Of a stretch of 64,000 nucleotides of DNA, positions 26,042-34,160 are shown in pieces. A program made the translations under genes and the position numbers. The stretch lies in the NCBI RefSeq assembly GCF_014646655.1, contig NZ_BMNR01000002.1:399942-463941 (forward strand), given 5' to 3'. The stretch comes from Yeosuana aromativorans (GTDB taxonomy: Bacteria > Bacteroidota > Bacteroidia > Flavobacteriales > Flavobacteriaceae). Within the stretch, counting starts at the first letter, position 1, and each line of letters begins with the position of its first letter. The notes below the pieces were generated by a model that saw only the letters and a program-made list of their open reading frames with translations, was not told the origin of the DNA and did no database searches.

Positions 26042-26896
26042 TTAATTTCTTAAATCATGCATTACCAATATGGGAACTTTGGACGTGTATCCAATTTCTT
26101 TAACTAATGGGTTTGTTAATATACTTCCAAAAAAAGCATGTTTTTTATTGATAAAAGCCACCATATCACTGTCCCTACTTTCTATAAAACAATTAATGGC
26201 AGTTGGAATCTCAATGCTGCTAAGTGTGTGAAAAGAATAGGCTATTTCCTCAAAATATTCTTCCAAGAGCTTTTTATTATTAAGTTGAAGCTCTTTTAGC
26301 TTTTCTTCTTTTTTAACATGCAAAACCTTAACAGAGGCATTGCAATTTTTAGCCAACTCTATCAAATAATTTAATTCATGCTTTTTAAAATGGGTTTTAT
26401 AGTCTGTTGGGAATACAATCTCTTTTGGCAGATTATGCTTTGCCTGTTCTGGAACCACTATCACCGGACAATTGCGAACCTTTTCCATAACATCTATAGC
26501 CACACCACCAAAGGTCTTGGTCCTAGAATCTGTTTCGCCTTTAGTGCCCATGACTATTATTTCTATATCCTTTTCATCAACAAATTGTTTAATTGCCTCA
26601 ACCGGATTATTGAATTTGGATATGACTTCAAAATGATGCTTTGGATTGGTATGTTTTAATAAGGTCAACATGTCCAAAACCTTAGCCAATCCGTTTTCAG
26701 ATCTAAGTTTAGCTGTTTCATAAAGTTCACTTCCTGGTTCCATATTCAACAAGCTATCAATAACATTACTGGTTGCGGAAAACACATTTAAAATGTAAAA
26801 ATCACAGGCATGATTTTTATACAATTCCAGTGCATACATTAAGGCATGCCATGCGTTTTTAGAAAAATCTGTGGGCAACAATATCTTGCGTTTCAT
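26042..26896 (-). CDS. Universal stress protein with two UspA domains
   Basis: Two tandem UspA-like domains in 284 residues, beginning with the family motif KILLPTDFSKNA. The first domain has the ATP-site loop MGTKG-N9-G, but the following Gly (GGV) replaces the usual Ser/Thr, so nucleotide binding may be altered. The second domain lacks the loop. It is the last of four tandem usp genes of one operon. Usp proteins usually promote survival under starvation, hypoxia or redox stress. Confidence 0.88.
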   Translation of the reverse strand: MKRKILLPTDFSKNAWHALMYALELYKNHACDFYILNVFSATSNVIDSLLNMEPGSELYETAKLRSENGLAKVLDMLTLLKHTNPKHHFEVISKFNNPVEAIKQFVDEKDIEIIVMGTKGETDSRTKTFGGVAIDVMEKVRNCPVIVVPEQAKHNLPKEIVFPTDYKTHFKKHELNYLIELAKNCNASVKVLHVKKEEKLKELQLNNKKLLEEYFEEIAYSFHTLSSIEIPTAINCFIESRDSDMVAFINKKHAFFGSILTNPLVKEIGYTSKVPILVMHDLRN

Positions 26897-26947
26897 CTTT
26901 AAACAATTAAAATTACAACACTGCTTTAGGCAATGGCATGTGTCACC

Positions 26948-27778
26948 TTACTCTGGAACGACTAAAAATGGAACCATGGGTTGTGATCCCATTTTTTTTA
27001 TAACAGGTTCTTTTATGAGTTTTTCAAAAAAACCATGCTTGTAATTAACCATAACCAGAATATCGATACCCAATTCTGTGATAAAATCTTTAATTTCGGT
27101 GGTTTTTTTGGCGTAATTGGGCATCCAGTGGAAACTATGCTCATAGTTTTGCAAAAAACTTTTTAAAACTATTAAATTATACTGTTGAAGTTCATCCAGT
27201 GATTCTTCAACATTGATATGAACCACTCTTATTTTAGCATTATACAAATCTGCTAATTTTAATAATGGTTCTATTTCCTTTTCACTATAAAAGTGATTGA
27301 AATCTGTAGGAAATGCTATTTGCTTTGGCTCTGCAAAATCAAATTCCTCTGGCAAAATCAATACAGGACATGTTCTCAGGTTATTTATTAAGTGAACGGT
27401 ATTGGTTCCAAACAAAAACTCTTCAGCTCCCGTTGCTCCTTGGGTTCCCATAATTATAAGCTCTATTTCATAGGTTTTAACTGCCATTTCTATGGCTGGA
27501 TTTAAATCTTTTGTACTTATAATTATTTCAAACCTATGATTTGAGTTAATATTGGATTTTTCAGCCATATCCTTCAATTCCAATAATTCCCTAAGGGCAT
27601 TTTCTTTCATGATTTTCAATAACTTGTTTGACAGGTTTGCCATGGTAGAGCCTTCTACTGCTATAGAATTTAAAAAGTAAAACACACAAGCTTCATCTTT
27701 ATAGAGCTTTAGCGCGTAAACAATGGCACTCCATGAGTTGTCTGAAAAATCTGTTGGCAATAAAATTCTCTTTTCCAT
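26948..27778 (-). CDS. Universal stress protein with two UspA domains
   Basis: A 276-residue tandem UspA protein. The N-terminal domain has the G-2X-G-9X-G(S/T) ATP loop (GTQG...GTN), and the C-terminal half (DFAEPKQIAFPTDFNHF onward) is degenerate. It sits 13 bp from the next usp gene upstream and 52 bp from the one downstream. Probably a paralogue created by tandem duplication; the flanking usp genes have the same two-domain layout. Confidence 0.88.
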   Translation of the reverse strand: MEKRILLPTDFSDNSWSAIVYALKLYKDEACVFYFLNSIAVEGSTMANLSNKLLKIMKENALRELLELKDMAEKSNINSNHRFEIIISTKDLNPAIEMAVKTYEIELIIMGTQGATGAEEFLFGTNTVHLINNLRTCPVLILPEEFDFAEPKQIAFPTDFNHFYSEKEIEPLLKLADLYNAKIRVVHINVEESLDELQQYNLIVLKSFLQNYEHSFHWMPNYAKKTTEIKDFITELGIDILVMVNYKHGFFEKLIKEPVIKKMGSQPMVPFLVVPE

Positions 27779-27790
27779 GGTTTAAAATGT

Positions 27791-28633
27791 TTATGTTTTG
27801 GCAGGAATTAGTAAAAAAGGGATATTTAAATGGAATCCGATTTGGTTGATGGTCGATTTAAAAAAGAGGTTTTCAAAAAACGAATGTTTATTATTGATCA
27901 TGACCAACAAATTAATACGGGCTTTCATTTGAAACTCCGTAATGGCTTCTTGAACGGATTCATTAGCTACACTATGGAATAAATAGGACGTTTTACTAAA
28001 AAAGGTTTCTAGCTTTTTTTTGTTCTTTTCTTGTTCTTCAGATAAATCATATCCAAAAGACACATTTAAAATATTTACCCTTGAGATATACAAAGATGTT
28101 ATGTCCAGCAATGGTTGTAGGTGATCATTGGTGTAATTTATGTCATAATCTGTTGGAAATAATATTTCATGTGGTGGTTCAAACTTAAAACTATCTGGAA
28201 TAGCTAGAATTGGGCATTTTACTTTTTTAAATACATGCACGGTATTTGAGCCAAACAAGACCTCTTTGGCTCCAGTGGCACCTTTAGTGCCCATAACGAT
28301 ATAATCTATGGCTTTCTTTTTAACAACATCTTCAATCTCTGGTATCAAGGTGTTGAAAACAGCCATGGTTTCAAAACTGTGTTTTGGGTTGTTATAATCC
28401 TTTTTTATCCTGTCTTTTATGGTTTCCAGCTCCATTAATGATAACTCATTCATAGGATCAGGTATATCAAATTCAGCAGGATTGCCCAGCACATATTCTA
28501 CCTGATAAATTGCCGGTGTATAAGTATTCAATAAATAAAATTTACAAGTTTCATTTTCAAACAACCGTAAAGCATATTCTATGGCATTCCAAGAATTACT
28601 GGAAAAATCTGTAGGTAAAAGTATTTTTTTCAT
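27791..28633 (-). CDS. Universal stress protein with two UspA domains
   Basis: A 280-residue tandem UspA protein. The first domain has an intact ATP loop (MGTKGATGAKEVLFGSN) and starts MKKILLPTDFSSNS; the second begins near EILFPTDYDINY and lacks the glycine loop. Second gene of the usp operon, 18 bp after the first. Confidence 0.88.
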   Translation of the reverse strand: MKKILLPTDFSSNSWNAIEYALRLFENETCKFYLLNTYTPAIYQVEYVLGNPAEFDIPDPMNELSLMELETIKDRIKKDYNNPKHSFETMAVFNTLIPEIEDVVKKKAIDYIVMGTKGATGAKEVLFGSNTVHVFKKVKCPILAIPDSFKFEPPHEILFPTDYDINYTNDHLQPLLDITSLYISRVNILNVSFGYDLSEEQEKNKKKLETFFSKTSYLFHSVANESVQEAITEFQMKARINLLVMINNKHSFFENLFFKSTINQIGFHLNIPFLLIPAKT

Positions 28634-28651
28634 GATGCAGTGTGATTTAAT

Positions 28652-29506
28652 TTACAATTGGTCCCGTCTCATATTTTGTAATGCCAAAAACGGAATGTCC
28701 ATGTTTAAGGTTAATTCATCTATTGCTGATTGAAAAATGATGTTCTCTAAAAACGAATGCCGTGTATTGACCATCACTAGCATATCAACATTATGTTCTT
28801 TAATATATTTATAGATGGTTTCAACAATGTTCTTACTGTTTATAACTTTAAAATTGATAGTATTTTTGCATAGTGTTTCTTTAATGAAATTTTGATTATC
28901 TTCTTGACGCATGGAAAGCTTTTTGGTTTTTGAGATGTATAGCATGTCAATTGTAGCCCTATATGGAGCTGCTATTTCACAAAGTAATTTTAACTCTCTC
29001 CGTTTATAGGGTATCAAATAATTTGTTGGAAACAGGATATGCTTTGGTTGTACGTATTTATAGCCTTCAGGTATAGCCAGAACAGGGCATTGCACATATT
29101 TTATGGTCTGAAGGGTGTGGCTACCAAAAGTCAGGTTTCTATCATTGGTTTTCCCACGGGTGCCCATAACAATGATATCGATATTTTCCTGATCCACAAT
29201 CCTATCGGCTTCATCCAAAAGAAGACTGTTTGATGAAATCACTTTATAGGTATGCCGTGGGTTTGGAGAGTAATCATTGGCATTTTTTAACACTACTTGC
29301 AGCTGCTTGGCGGACCTTTTACTAACTTTATCCTTGACCTTATCCAAAGTCTCTCTGGTCAATGATTCTTCATCGGCATAAATCTCATCCTGATAAGCAT
29401 GCATAAAGTAAAACTCACTGATTTCATATTTAAATAAATCAATGCCATAACGCAAAGCATTCATTGCGTTTTCAGAAAAATCAGTGGGAATCAAAATCTT
29501 TCTCAT
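28652..29506 (-). CDS. Universal stress protein, two UspA domains; first gene of usp operon
   Basis: I start it at the ATG at 29506 (MRKILIPTDFSENA), aligned with the other usp genes; Met at 29512 is an alternative and a longer frame to 29551 would run into the promoter. The N-terminal domain has a complete ATP loop (MGTRGKTNDRNLTFGSH); the C-terminal domain is degenerate. It heads an eight-gene operon that runs on to 22897: four usp genes, a baeRF-like protein, the ATP-cone nuclease, the beta-CASP hydrolase and a helical protein. Confidence 0.88.
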   Translation of the reverse strand: MRKILIPTDFSENAMNALRYGIDLFKYEISEFYFMHAYQDEIYADEESLTRETLDKVKDKVSKRSAKQLQVVLKNANDYSPNPRHTYKVISSNSLLLDEADRIVDQENIDIIVMGTRGKTNDRNLTFGSHTLQTIKYVQCPVLAIPEGYKYVQPKHILFPTNYLIPYKRRELKLLCEIAAPYRATIDMLYISKTKKLSMRQEDNQNFIKETLCKNTINFKVINSKNIVETIYKYIKEHNVDMLVMVNTRHSFLENIIFQSAIDELTLNMDIPFLALQNMRRDQL

Positions 29507-29526
29507 GGCCATTATGTGGTTATGAC

Positions 29527-29569
29527 TAAAATTAAATACTATACCATTCAATCACAATGATATATATCA
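29527..29569 (-). promoter_or_regulatory. Island-type promoter of the usp operon
   Basis: Palindrome TGATATATATCA (29558-29569); 23 bp downstream on the minus strand is octamer TAATTTTA (29527-29534). Predicted start near 29522, about 16 bp before the chosen ATG. Confidence 0.72.
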
Positions 29570-29580
29570 GACAGAAACCT

Positions 29581-31299
29581 TTAACAAGCCTCACTATTGT
29601 TTAGATTACATTTTTGGATTACCTGGTTAATTTTGCTTCCGTGACGGTAAACGGTAATTCCTTTAAGTTTATATTTCCATGCAGTCATAAAGATTCTTGA
29701 AATATCTTCTTCGGTTGTATCCTCGCAAAGATTTATGGTTTTTGAAACAGCATTATCAGTATGTTTTTGAAAAGCCTGTTGGTGCATTAAATGGTATTTC
29801 CAAGGAATTTCCAAACTGGTCTTAAAAATTGATTTTATGGACTGCGGAACCAATCTTGTGCTTTGGATGCTTCCTGCGTTTAAAATTGTCTTTTTAAGCT
29901 TATCGTTCCAAACGTTTAATTGCTTCATTTTCTGAATAAAAAGTTTGTTTATTTCAGTTTGTCTTTTGTTTCCTAATATTCCTATACGGTCATACGCTAT
30001 TGCAAATAGCGGCTCAATAGAATAAGACGTGTCTGCAATAACAGAAATGGTTCCCGTTGGGGCGATGCTATTGCAGGTTGCATTTCTCAATTTAAGGTTA
30101 GGAGCGTAAATACTGTTTTTCCATTCCGGGAAAACACCACGTTCCCGTGCCAATTTTTCTGAAGCTTTATAACTTTCATTTTTAATAAATTGCATAATCT
30201 TTTCAGCTAATGAAACTGCCTCTACTGAAGCATAAGGAATTTCCAAAAGAATAAGTAATTCGGCCCAACCCATAACGCCTAAACCTATTTTTCTGTTGGC
30301 CATTGTTATACTTTTAATCTGGGGCAATAAATAATGATTTAAAGTGATAACATTGTCCAAAAAACGGATGCCCAATTGAACTGTTTTAGTCAGTTTTTTC
30401 CAATCTATTTCAAATTTTAGATCCTTCTTTAAAATCATTTTTGAAAGATTAACAGACCCTAAATTGCAGCTTTCATAATTTAGCAGTGGTACCTCGCCAC
30501 ATGGATTGGTACTTTCAATATCCCCCATTTTAGGTGTTGGGTTTAAAATATTGATGGTGCTTAAAAAGATAAGTCCCGGGTCTCCAGTGCGCCAGGCCTG
30601 ATTCACAATTAATTGCCAGATTGCCTTAGCCTTGACAACCTTAGCCACTTTTTTAGTGTGCGGGTTAATTAATTGCCAACTTAAATCCTGTTGCACAGCT
30701 TTCATAAAATCGTCTGTTATTCCAACAGATATATTAAAGTTTTTGATGGCTTTTTTACTGGATTTTGAGGTAATGAATTCCTCTATATCTGGATGATTTA
30801 CATTTAAAATAGCCATGTTTGCACCTCTTCGCTTGCCGCCTTGCTTAACATATTCTGTGGCAGCATCATAAACTTTCATAAAAGCCACTGGTCCTGAAGA
30901 AGTACCACTTGTAGTGCTCACAAAATCATTTTTTGGACGAAGCTTTGAAAAGTTAAATCCTGTTCCGCCCCCACTTTGGTGGATTAATGCAGCATGTTTT
31001 AAGGTGCTAAAAATTGCCTCTAAACTATCCGCAATTGGAAGCACAAAGCAAGCACTTAATTGTCCGTTCCTACAGCCTGCATTCATTAAAGTTGGGGAAT
31101 TGGGCAAAAAAAGCAGATTATTTAGAATTTCATAAAACTGCTCTTCAAAAACATTTTTTTGTTCTTCTTCACAGCTTGCTACACATGTTGCCACTCGTCT
31201 AAAAAGCTGTTGAGGGGTTTCAATAATGTTGCCATCACGATCCTTTAAAAGATAGCGTTCTTTAAGAATTTGCAAAGCATTTTTAGATAAAGAAGTCAC
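29581..31299 (-). CDS. nrdJ: Class II ribonucleotide reductase, short stress-island form
   Basis: A second B12-dependent RNR, 572 residues against 852 for the first. All three catalytic cysteines are visible: C84 (SACFVLP), NPCGEVPL and ESCNLGSVNL, with the APTGTISV loop. It lacks an ATP-cone and the long zinc-binding tail. No ATG is available; I choose GTG at 31299 because the longer GTG frame (31347) would begin upstream of the predicted transcription start near 31314. Short NrdJ genes like this are, as I recall, also present in low-oxygen islands of Proteobacteria. It would supply dNTPs when oxygen-dependent enzymes fail. Confidence 0.87.
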   Translation of the reverse strand: MTSLSKNALQILKERYLLKDRDGNIIETPQQLFRRVATCVASCEEEQKNVFEEQFYEILNNLLFLPNSPTLMNAGCRNGQLSACFVLPIADSLEAIFSTLKHAALIHQSGGGTGFNFSKLRPKNDFVSTTSGTSSGPVAFMKVYDAATEYVKQGGKRRGANMAILNVNHPDIEEFITSKSSKKAIKNFNISVGITDDFMKAVQQDLSWQLINPHTKKVAKVVKAKAIWQLIVNQAWRTGDPGLIFLSTINILNPTPKMGDIESTNPCGEVPLLNYESCNLGSVNLSKMILKKDLKFEIDWKKLTKTVQLGIRFLDNVITLNHYLLPQIKSITMANRKIGLGVMGWAELLILLEIPYASVEAVSLAEKIMQFIKNESYKASEKLARERGVFPEWKNSIYAPNLKLRNATCNSIAPTGTISVIADTSYSIEPLFAIAYDRIGILGNKRQTEINKLFIQKMKQLNVWNDKLKKTILNAGSIQSTRLVPQSIKSIFKTSLEIPWKYHLMHQQAFQKHTDNAVSKTINLCEDTTEEDISRIFMTAWKYKLKGITVYRHGSKINQVIQKCNLNNSEAC

Positions 31300-31318
31300 A
31301 ATTAACCATACTATAACC

Positions 31319-31392
31319 CTAATGTATAAACAGTTGGTTTTTAACACACTGATTTATATCATTTGTTACATCCCTAGTAGTTAGCATATTTA
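31319..31392. promoter_or_regulatory. Bidirectional island-type operator, nrdJ and DUF2267
   Basis: The palindrome TGATTTATATCA (31350-31361) lies between divergent genes. Toward nrdJ the octamer TACATTAG is at 31319-31326; toward DUF2267 the octamer is CATATTTA at 31385-31392. Both begin 23 bp from the palindrome. Confidence 0.7.
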
Positions 31393-31416
31393 CATATAAA
31401 CTATAATAAACAGACC

Positions 31417-31863
31417 ATGGCACTTAATTTCACACAATTCGCAACTGAAGGAAATACCTTTTTAAAAAAATATGCAAAAGAGATGAATTTGGCCAACAAT
31501 ACAGATAAAGCAGGCCGAATACTTTCTTCTATTTTACATGCCTTAAGAGATGTCATAACAACTCAAGAGTCATTACAATTAATCTCACAGTTCCCCATGT
31601 TCTTAAAAGCTGTTTATGTTAATGGGTGGACCATTCAAAAAAGACAAAAAATAAAAACCATGACCGAATTTATTGATTTGGTCAGGAAATATGATGGGGT
31701 AACATCGGTACACGACTTTGAATCAGACGAAGTTGCTGAAAATTACATTGATACCACTTTTATCATATTAAGAAAGTATATTTCTTTAGGAGAGTTGGAG
31801 GATTTAAGGACCGTGCTCCCAAAAAATCTTAAATCCATGATTTACCAGAACATTATGTTTTAA
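31417..31863 (+). CDS. DUF2267 family protein
   Basis: A 148-residue cytosolic protein matching DUF2267: AGRILSSILHALRDVIT, then a FP-MFLKAVYVNGW segment and a DLRTVLPKNLK ending, mostly helical. The function is unknown; the family often occurs beside usp and Hsp20 genes in low-oxygen regulons. It is divergent from the short nrdJ and shares its operator. A strong terminator overlaps its stop codon. Confidence 0.82.
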   Translation: MALNFTQFATEGNTFLKKYAKEMNLANNTDKAGRILSSILHALRDVITTQESLQLISQFPMFLKAVYVNGWTIQKRQKIKTMTEFIDLVRKYDGVTSVHDFESDEVAENYIDTTFIILRKYISLGELEDLRTVLPKNLKSMIYQNIMF

Positions 31864-31896
31864 AAAAAGGGAAAAGATATCTTTTTCCCTTTTTTT
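31862..31896. terminator. Bidirectional terminator downstream of DUF2267
   Basis: A long stem with arms AAAAAAAGGGAAAAGAT and ATCTTTTTCCCTTTTTTT, T7 on both strands. It ends the DUF2267 message and could also end leftward transcription from the hairpin array. Confidence 0.75.
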
Positions 31897-31949
31897 GCAT
31901 AATAGCTTTAAGTATAAAACCATATTTGCAATTGATTAATAGCCTATAA

Positions 31950-32726
31950 ACAAAAGAAACAGGAAGCCGAAACTTCCTGTTTCCTGTCAAAACATTTGAT
32001 TTTATTCATCAACCCTATTTGGTCATTAACTTAACTTCATTTCTAAAACTTAACTTTATTCCTAAACTTAAATTAATCCATCAGCTAACAAATAGCTTCA
32101 AATGTTTCTAAACCAGATTAAGCCTTTTACAATGAAATCCCTGGTTTTTTTTTAAGAAACAGGAAGCCTGAGCTTCCTGTTTCCTTTCAAAGCATTTGAT
32201 TTTATTTATGAACCTTTTCTAATCATTAACTTTACTTTATCTCTAAAGCTAGGTTAAATCTTCAGTTAAAAAATATACCCAAATGCTCCAAAACCAGACT
32301 TAGCATCTCTATAATGAAAACTCTGGTGTATTTTTTAAGAAACAGGAAGCCGAAACTTCCTGTTTCTACAAAGTATTTAATTTCATCAATATGACTTTCG
32401 GTTTTCTGCAACACACCCTTATCTCTAAGAAGCATGTCTGGGTTTTCTGGTCATACAATAGCTTTAAACACTTTGTTCCGGCCCCATCGTCTTTCAACAA
32501 TGAAACCCGGTTTTTTTAAGAAACAGGAAGCCAAAGCTTCCTGTTTCTCTTTTAGAGTTTAATTATATTATTCAATTTTATGCCTGTTAACATAATCTTC
32601 TTATATGGAATTGAAAAACTCAATTTAACTAACTAAGAATAACTAATACAAATACATTTAATGAAATAATAGCTTCAAACTCTATTTTATGTTTCCTATA
32701 AATATTTGAAAGAACGTTTTAATTAT
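31950..32726 (-). ncRNA. Predicted non-coding RNA across the hairpin array
   Basis: Leftward transcription is predicted from the island-type promoter at 32731-32773, the only such promoter here that faces no protein gene. The last hairpin on this strand (31956-31983) is followed by a T-rich run (CTTTTGTTTAT), as a terminator would be. The RNA would be about 775 nt and carry four identical stem-loops. The other strand is also possible, since hairpin-plus-T9 patterns point that way. Function unknown; a sponge or protein-binding role is a guess. Confidence 0.35.
31956..32547. repeat. Tandem array of four identical hairpins in ~181-200 bp units
   Basis: Four copies of GAAACAGGAAG(C)-N4/6-(G)CTTCCTGTTTC occur at 31956-31983, 32156-32183, 32339-32366 and 32520-32547, so start-to-start distances are 200, 183 and 181 bp. 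Stems are 11-12 bp and identical; loops vary. The DNA between hairpins is also related: each unit has a region ending in CAATGAAA-CC-GG followed by T5-T9, then AAGAAACAGG. The second arm pair (CCAG/CTGG, CCAGA/TCTGG, CCGG/CCGG) changes but keeps pairing potential. I see no protein-coding frame. Upstream DNA (31897-31955) and downstream DNA (32548-32730) hold only weakly related fragments. Confidence 0.85.
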
Positions 32727-32730
32727 GATG

Positions 32731-32773
32731 CTAATATACATCACCATTTATGGATTTGAAATGATGGATATCA
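32731..32773 (-). promoter_or_regulatory. Island-type promoter facing the hairpin array
   Basis: Palindrome TGATGGATATCA (32762-32773) with octamer TATATTAG (32731-32738) 23 bp away on the minus strand. It lies downstream of the minus-strand gene at 32790, so it cannot drive that gene; it would drive leftward transcription into the array from near 32726. Confidence 0.65.
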
Positions 32774-32789
32774 GTCTGAGAAAAAAAAT

Positions 32790-33182
32790 CTAAGTGGGAA
32801 GTATACCATATACCATGTTCAATAAAAACAACCCTATAAAGAACAACAACATGTATATTGTTTGGACAAATTTTATGTTAATAAGTTCTAGACTTGGAAT
32901 AGTCTTTTTTGGAAATATAAACAAGGCCAACCCCATGAACAGCGATATCCAACCTATCAATGTAATTATGAGTTTCCAATTCAGTTCCCAAATATTATGA
33001 AATATGATATTGAGCAAACCTATGATTATTGCTAAAAATGCCGTGATTATCAAAAATTTTTCATCATTTAAATCCTTGAAAATTTGTTTTATACGTTGAG
33101 GGTTGAGACTTAGTATCAAAAAGAAAATAATAAGATACCAACCCCAAAACTTTGCTAAGATAAAAGACGCATCCATATCCAT
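32790..33182 (-). CDS. Small four-helix membrane protein
   Basis: A 130-residue protein with about four membrane helices separated by a basic loop (QRIKQIFKD) and no recognisable family motif. Its start directly follows the stop codon of the upstream usp gene, so the two are cotranslated. It could sense or transmit stress at the inner membrane; no specific function is supported. Confidence 0.68.
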   Translation of the reverse strand: MDMDASFILAKFWGWYLIIFFLILSLNPQRIKQIFKDLNDEKFLIITAFLAIIIGLLNIIFHNIWELNWKLIITLIGWISLFMGLALFIFPKKTIPSLELINIKFVQTIYMLLFFIGLFLLNMVYGILPT

Positions 33183-34031
33183 TTATTTTTTTTCGTGCAA
33201 CACTAAAAACGGGATCTCTAAATGATAGCTCATTTCTTCAACTTTTGAATGGAACAATAGCCTTTGGAAATAATTCAAGTTTTTTGCAACCATACAGATC
33301 ATATTTATCTGCCGACTTTCAACAAAACACTGTATCGCATCTTCAATATTTTTACTTGTTAAAAAAAACAGATTATAACGGCATTCTGTAAAATAGTTTT
33401 CCAAAAATTCTTTGTTGATGTTTTGGTACGCAGTCAAATCTTCTTTCTTTTTTCCAACATGAATAATTTGCAAGGACGCTTCATGTTCCTGTAAAATATC
33501 CAATAGAGGTTGCAACGTGTTAATATCATATTCCAAAGAGAAATCTGTTGGAAATGCTATTTCCTTTATGTTACCAAAACTGGCCTTTTCAGGGATGGCC
33601 AAAACATTGCAATTTACTTTTGTAATGACATCGCCTGTGTTTGAACCTATGATATACTGATTCATCCCTGAAGCACCTTTCGTGCCCATTACAATACAAT
33701 CTATTTTCTTTTCAACTACTATGTTTTTAACAGATTCTATAAAGAATCCATAATCTGTGAGTGTATGAAATCTGTGGTTTTTATGCTGTGGAAATTGACT
33801 CGAAATACGTTTTAAAATATGTCGCAATTTTATTTTTGATGGTTTTGTATAAACCTCTTCAACAATTTGGTTTGTGGGCGCATACGGAATATCCCCTGTT
33901 ATCAAATAGCTCAATTTATCAACATGCAATAAGTAAAAGTCACAGGTTGAATGCTCAAAAAACTTTAGGGCATAATTTATGGCGTTCCATGAGTTTTCTG
34001 AGAAGTCTGTCAATAATAATATATTTTTCAT
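33183..34031 (-). CDS. Universal stress protein with two UspA domains
   Basis: The fifth usp gene of the island, 282 residues, starting MKNILLLTDFSENSW. The first domain has the ATP loop (MGTKGASGMNQYIIGSN), and the second (EIAFPTDFSLEYD onward) is degenerate. It is separated from the four-gene usp cluster and heads a two-gene unit with the membrane protein. A degenerate but correctly spaced island operator lies upstream. Confidence 0.88.
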   Translation of the reverse strand: MKNILLLTDFSENSWNAINYALKFFEHSTCDFYLLHVDKLSYLITGDIPYAPTNQIVEEVYTKPSKIKLRHILKRISSQFPQHKNHRFHTLTDYGFFIESVKNIVVEKKIDCIVMGTKGASGMNQYIIGSNTGDVITKVNCNVLAIPEKASFGNIKEIAFPTDFSLEYDINTLQPLLDILQEHEASLQIIHVGKKKEDLTAYQNINKEFLENYFTECRYNLFFLTSKNIEDAIQCFVESRQINMICMVAKNLNYFQRLLFHSKVEEMSYHLEIPFLVLHEKK

Positions 34032-34050
34032 ATTAAAAATATTTACCTAT

Positions 34051-34093
34051 TAAATTTAAACTTAAGATACTGGCCACGAAATGACATTGCTCA
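34051..34093 (-). promoter_or_regulatory. Weak island-type promoter of the fifth usp gene
   Basis: TGACATTGCTCA (34082-34093) is a degenerate palindrome, but the octamer TAAATTTA (34051-34058) is at the standard 23-bp distance on the minus strand. Confidence 0.55.
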
Positions 34094-34160
34094 TTCAGAG
34101 GCTCTTATCCTGAGAAAATAATTTCTAGCTTAAATTAAGCTGTCTAAAGAAGTAAAGGGA

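Noticed and set aside
31984-32014. TGAT-N7-ATCA inverted repeat near 31998 as another operator
   Set aside because: The 7-bp spacer differs from the N4 of the other sites and it is not conserved in the other repeat units.
31956-32547. CRISPR array
   Set aside because: Only four repeats, each a 25-28 bp palindrome, spaced 181-200 bp apart with related sequence between them. CRISPR spacers are 30-40 bp and unrelated; no cas genes are near.
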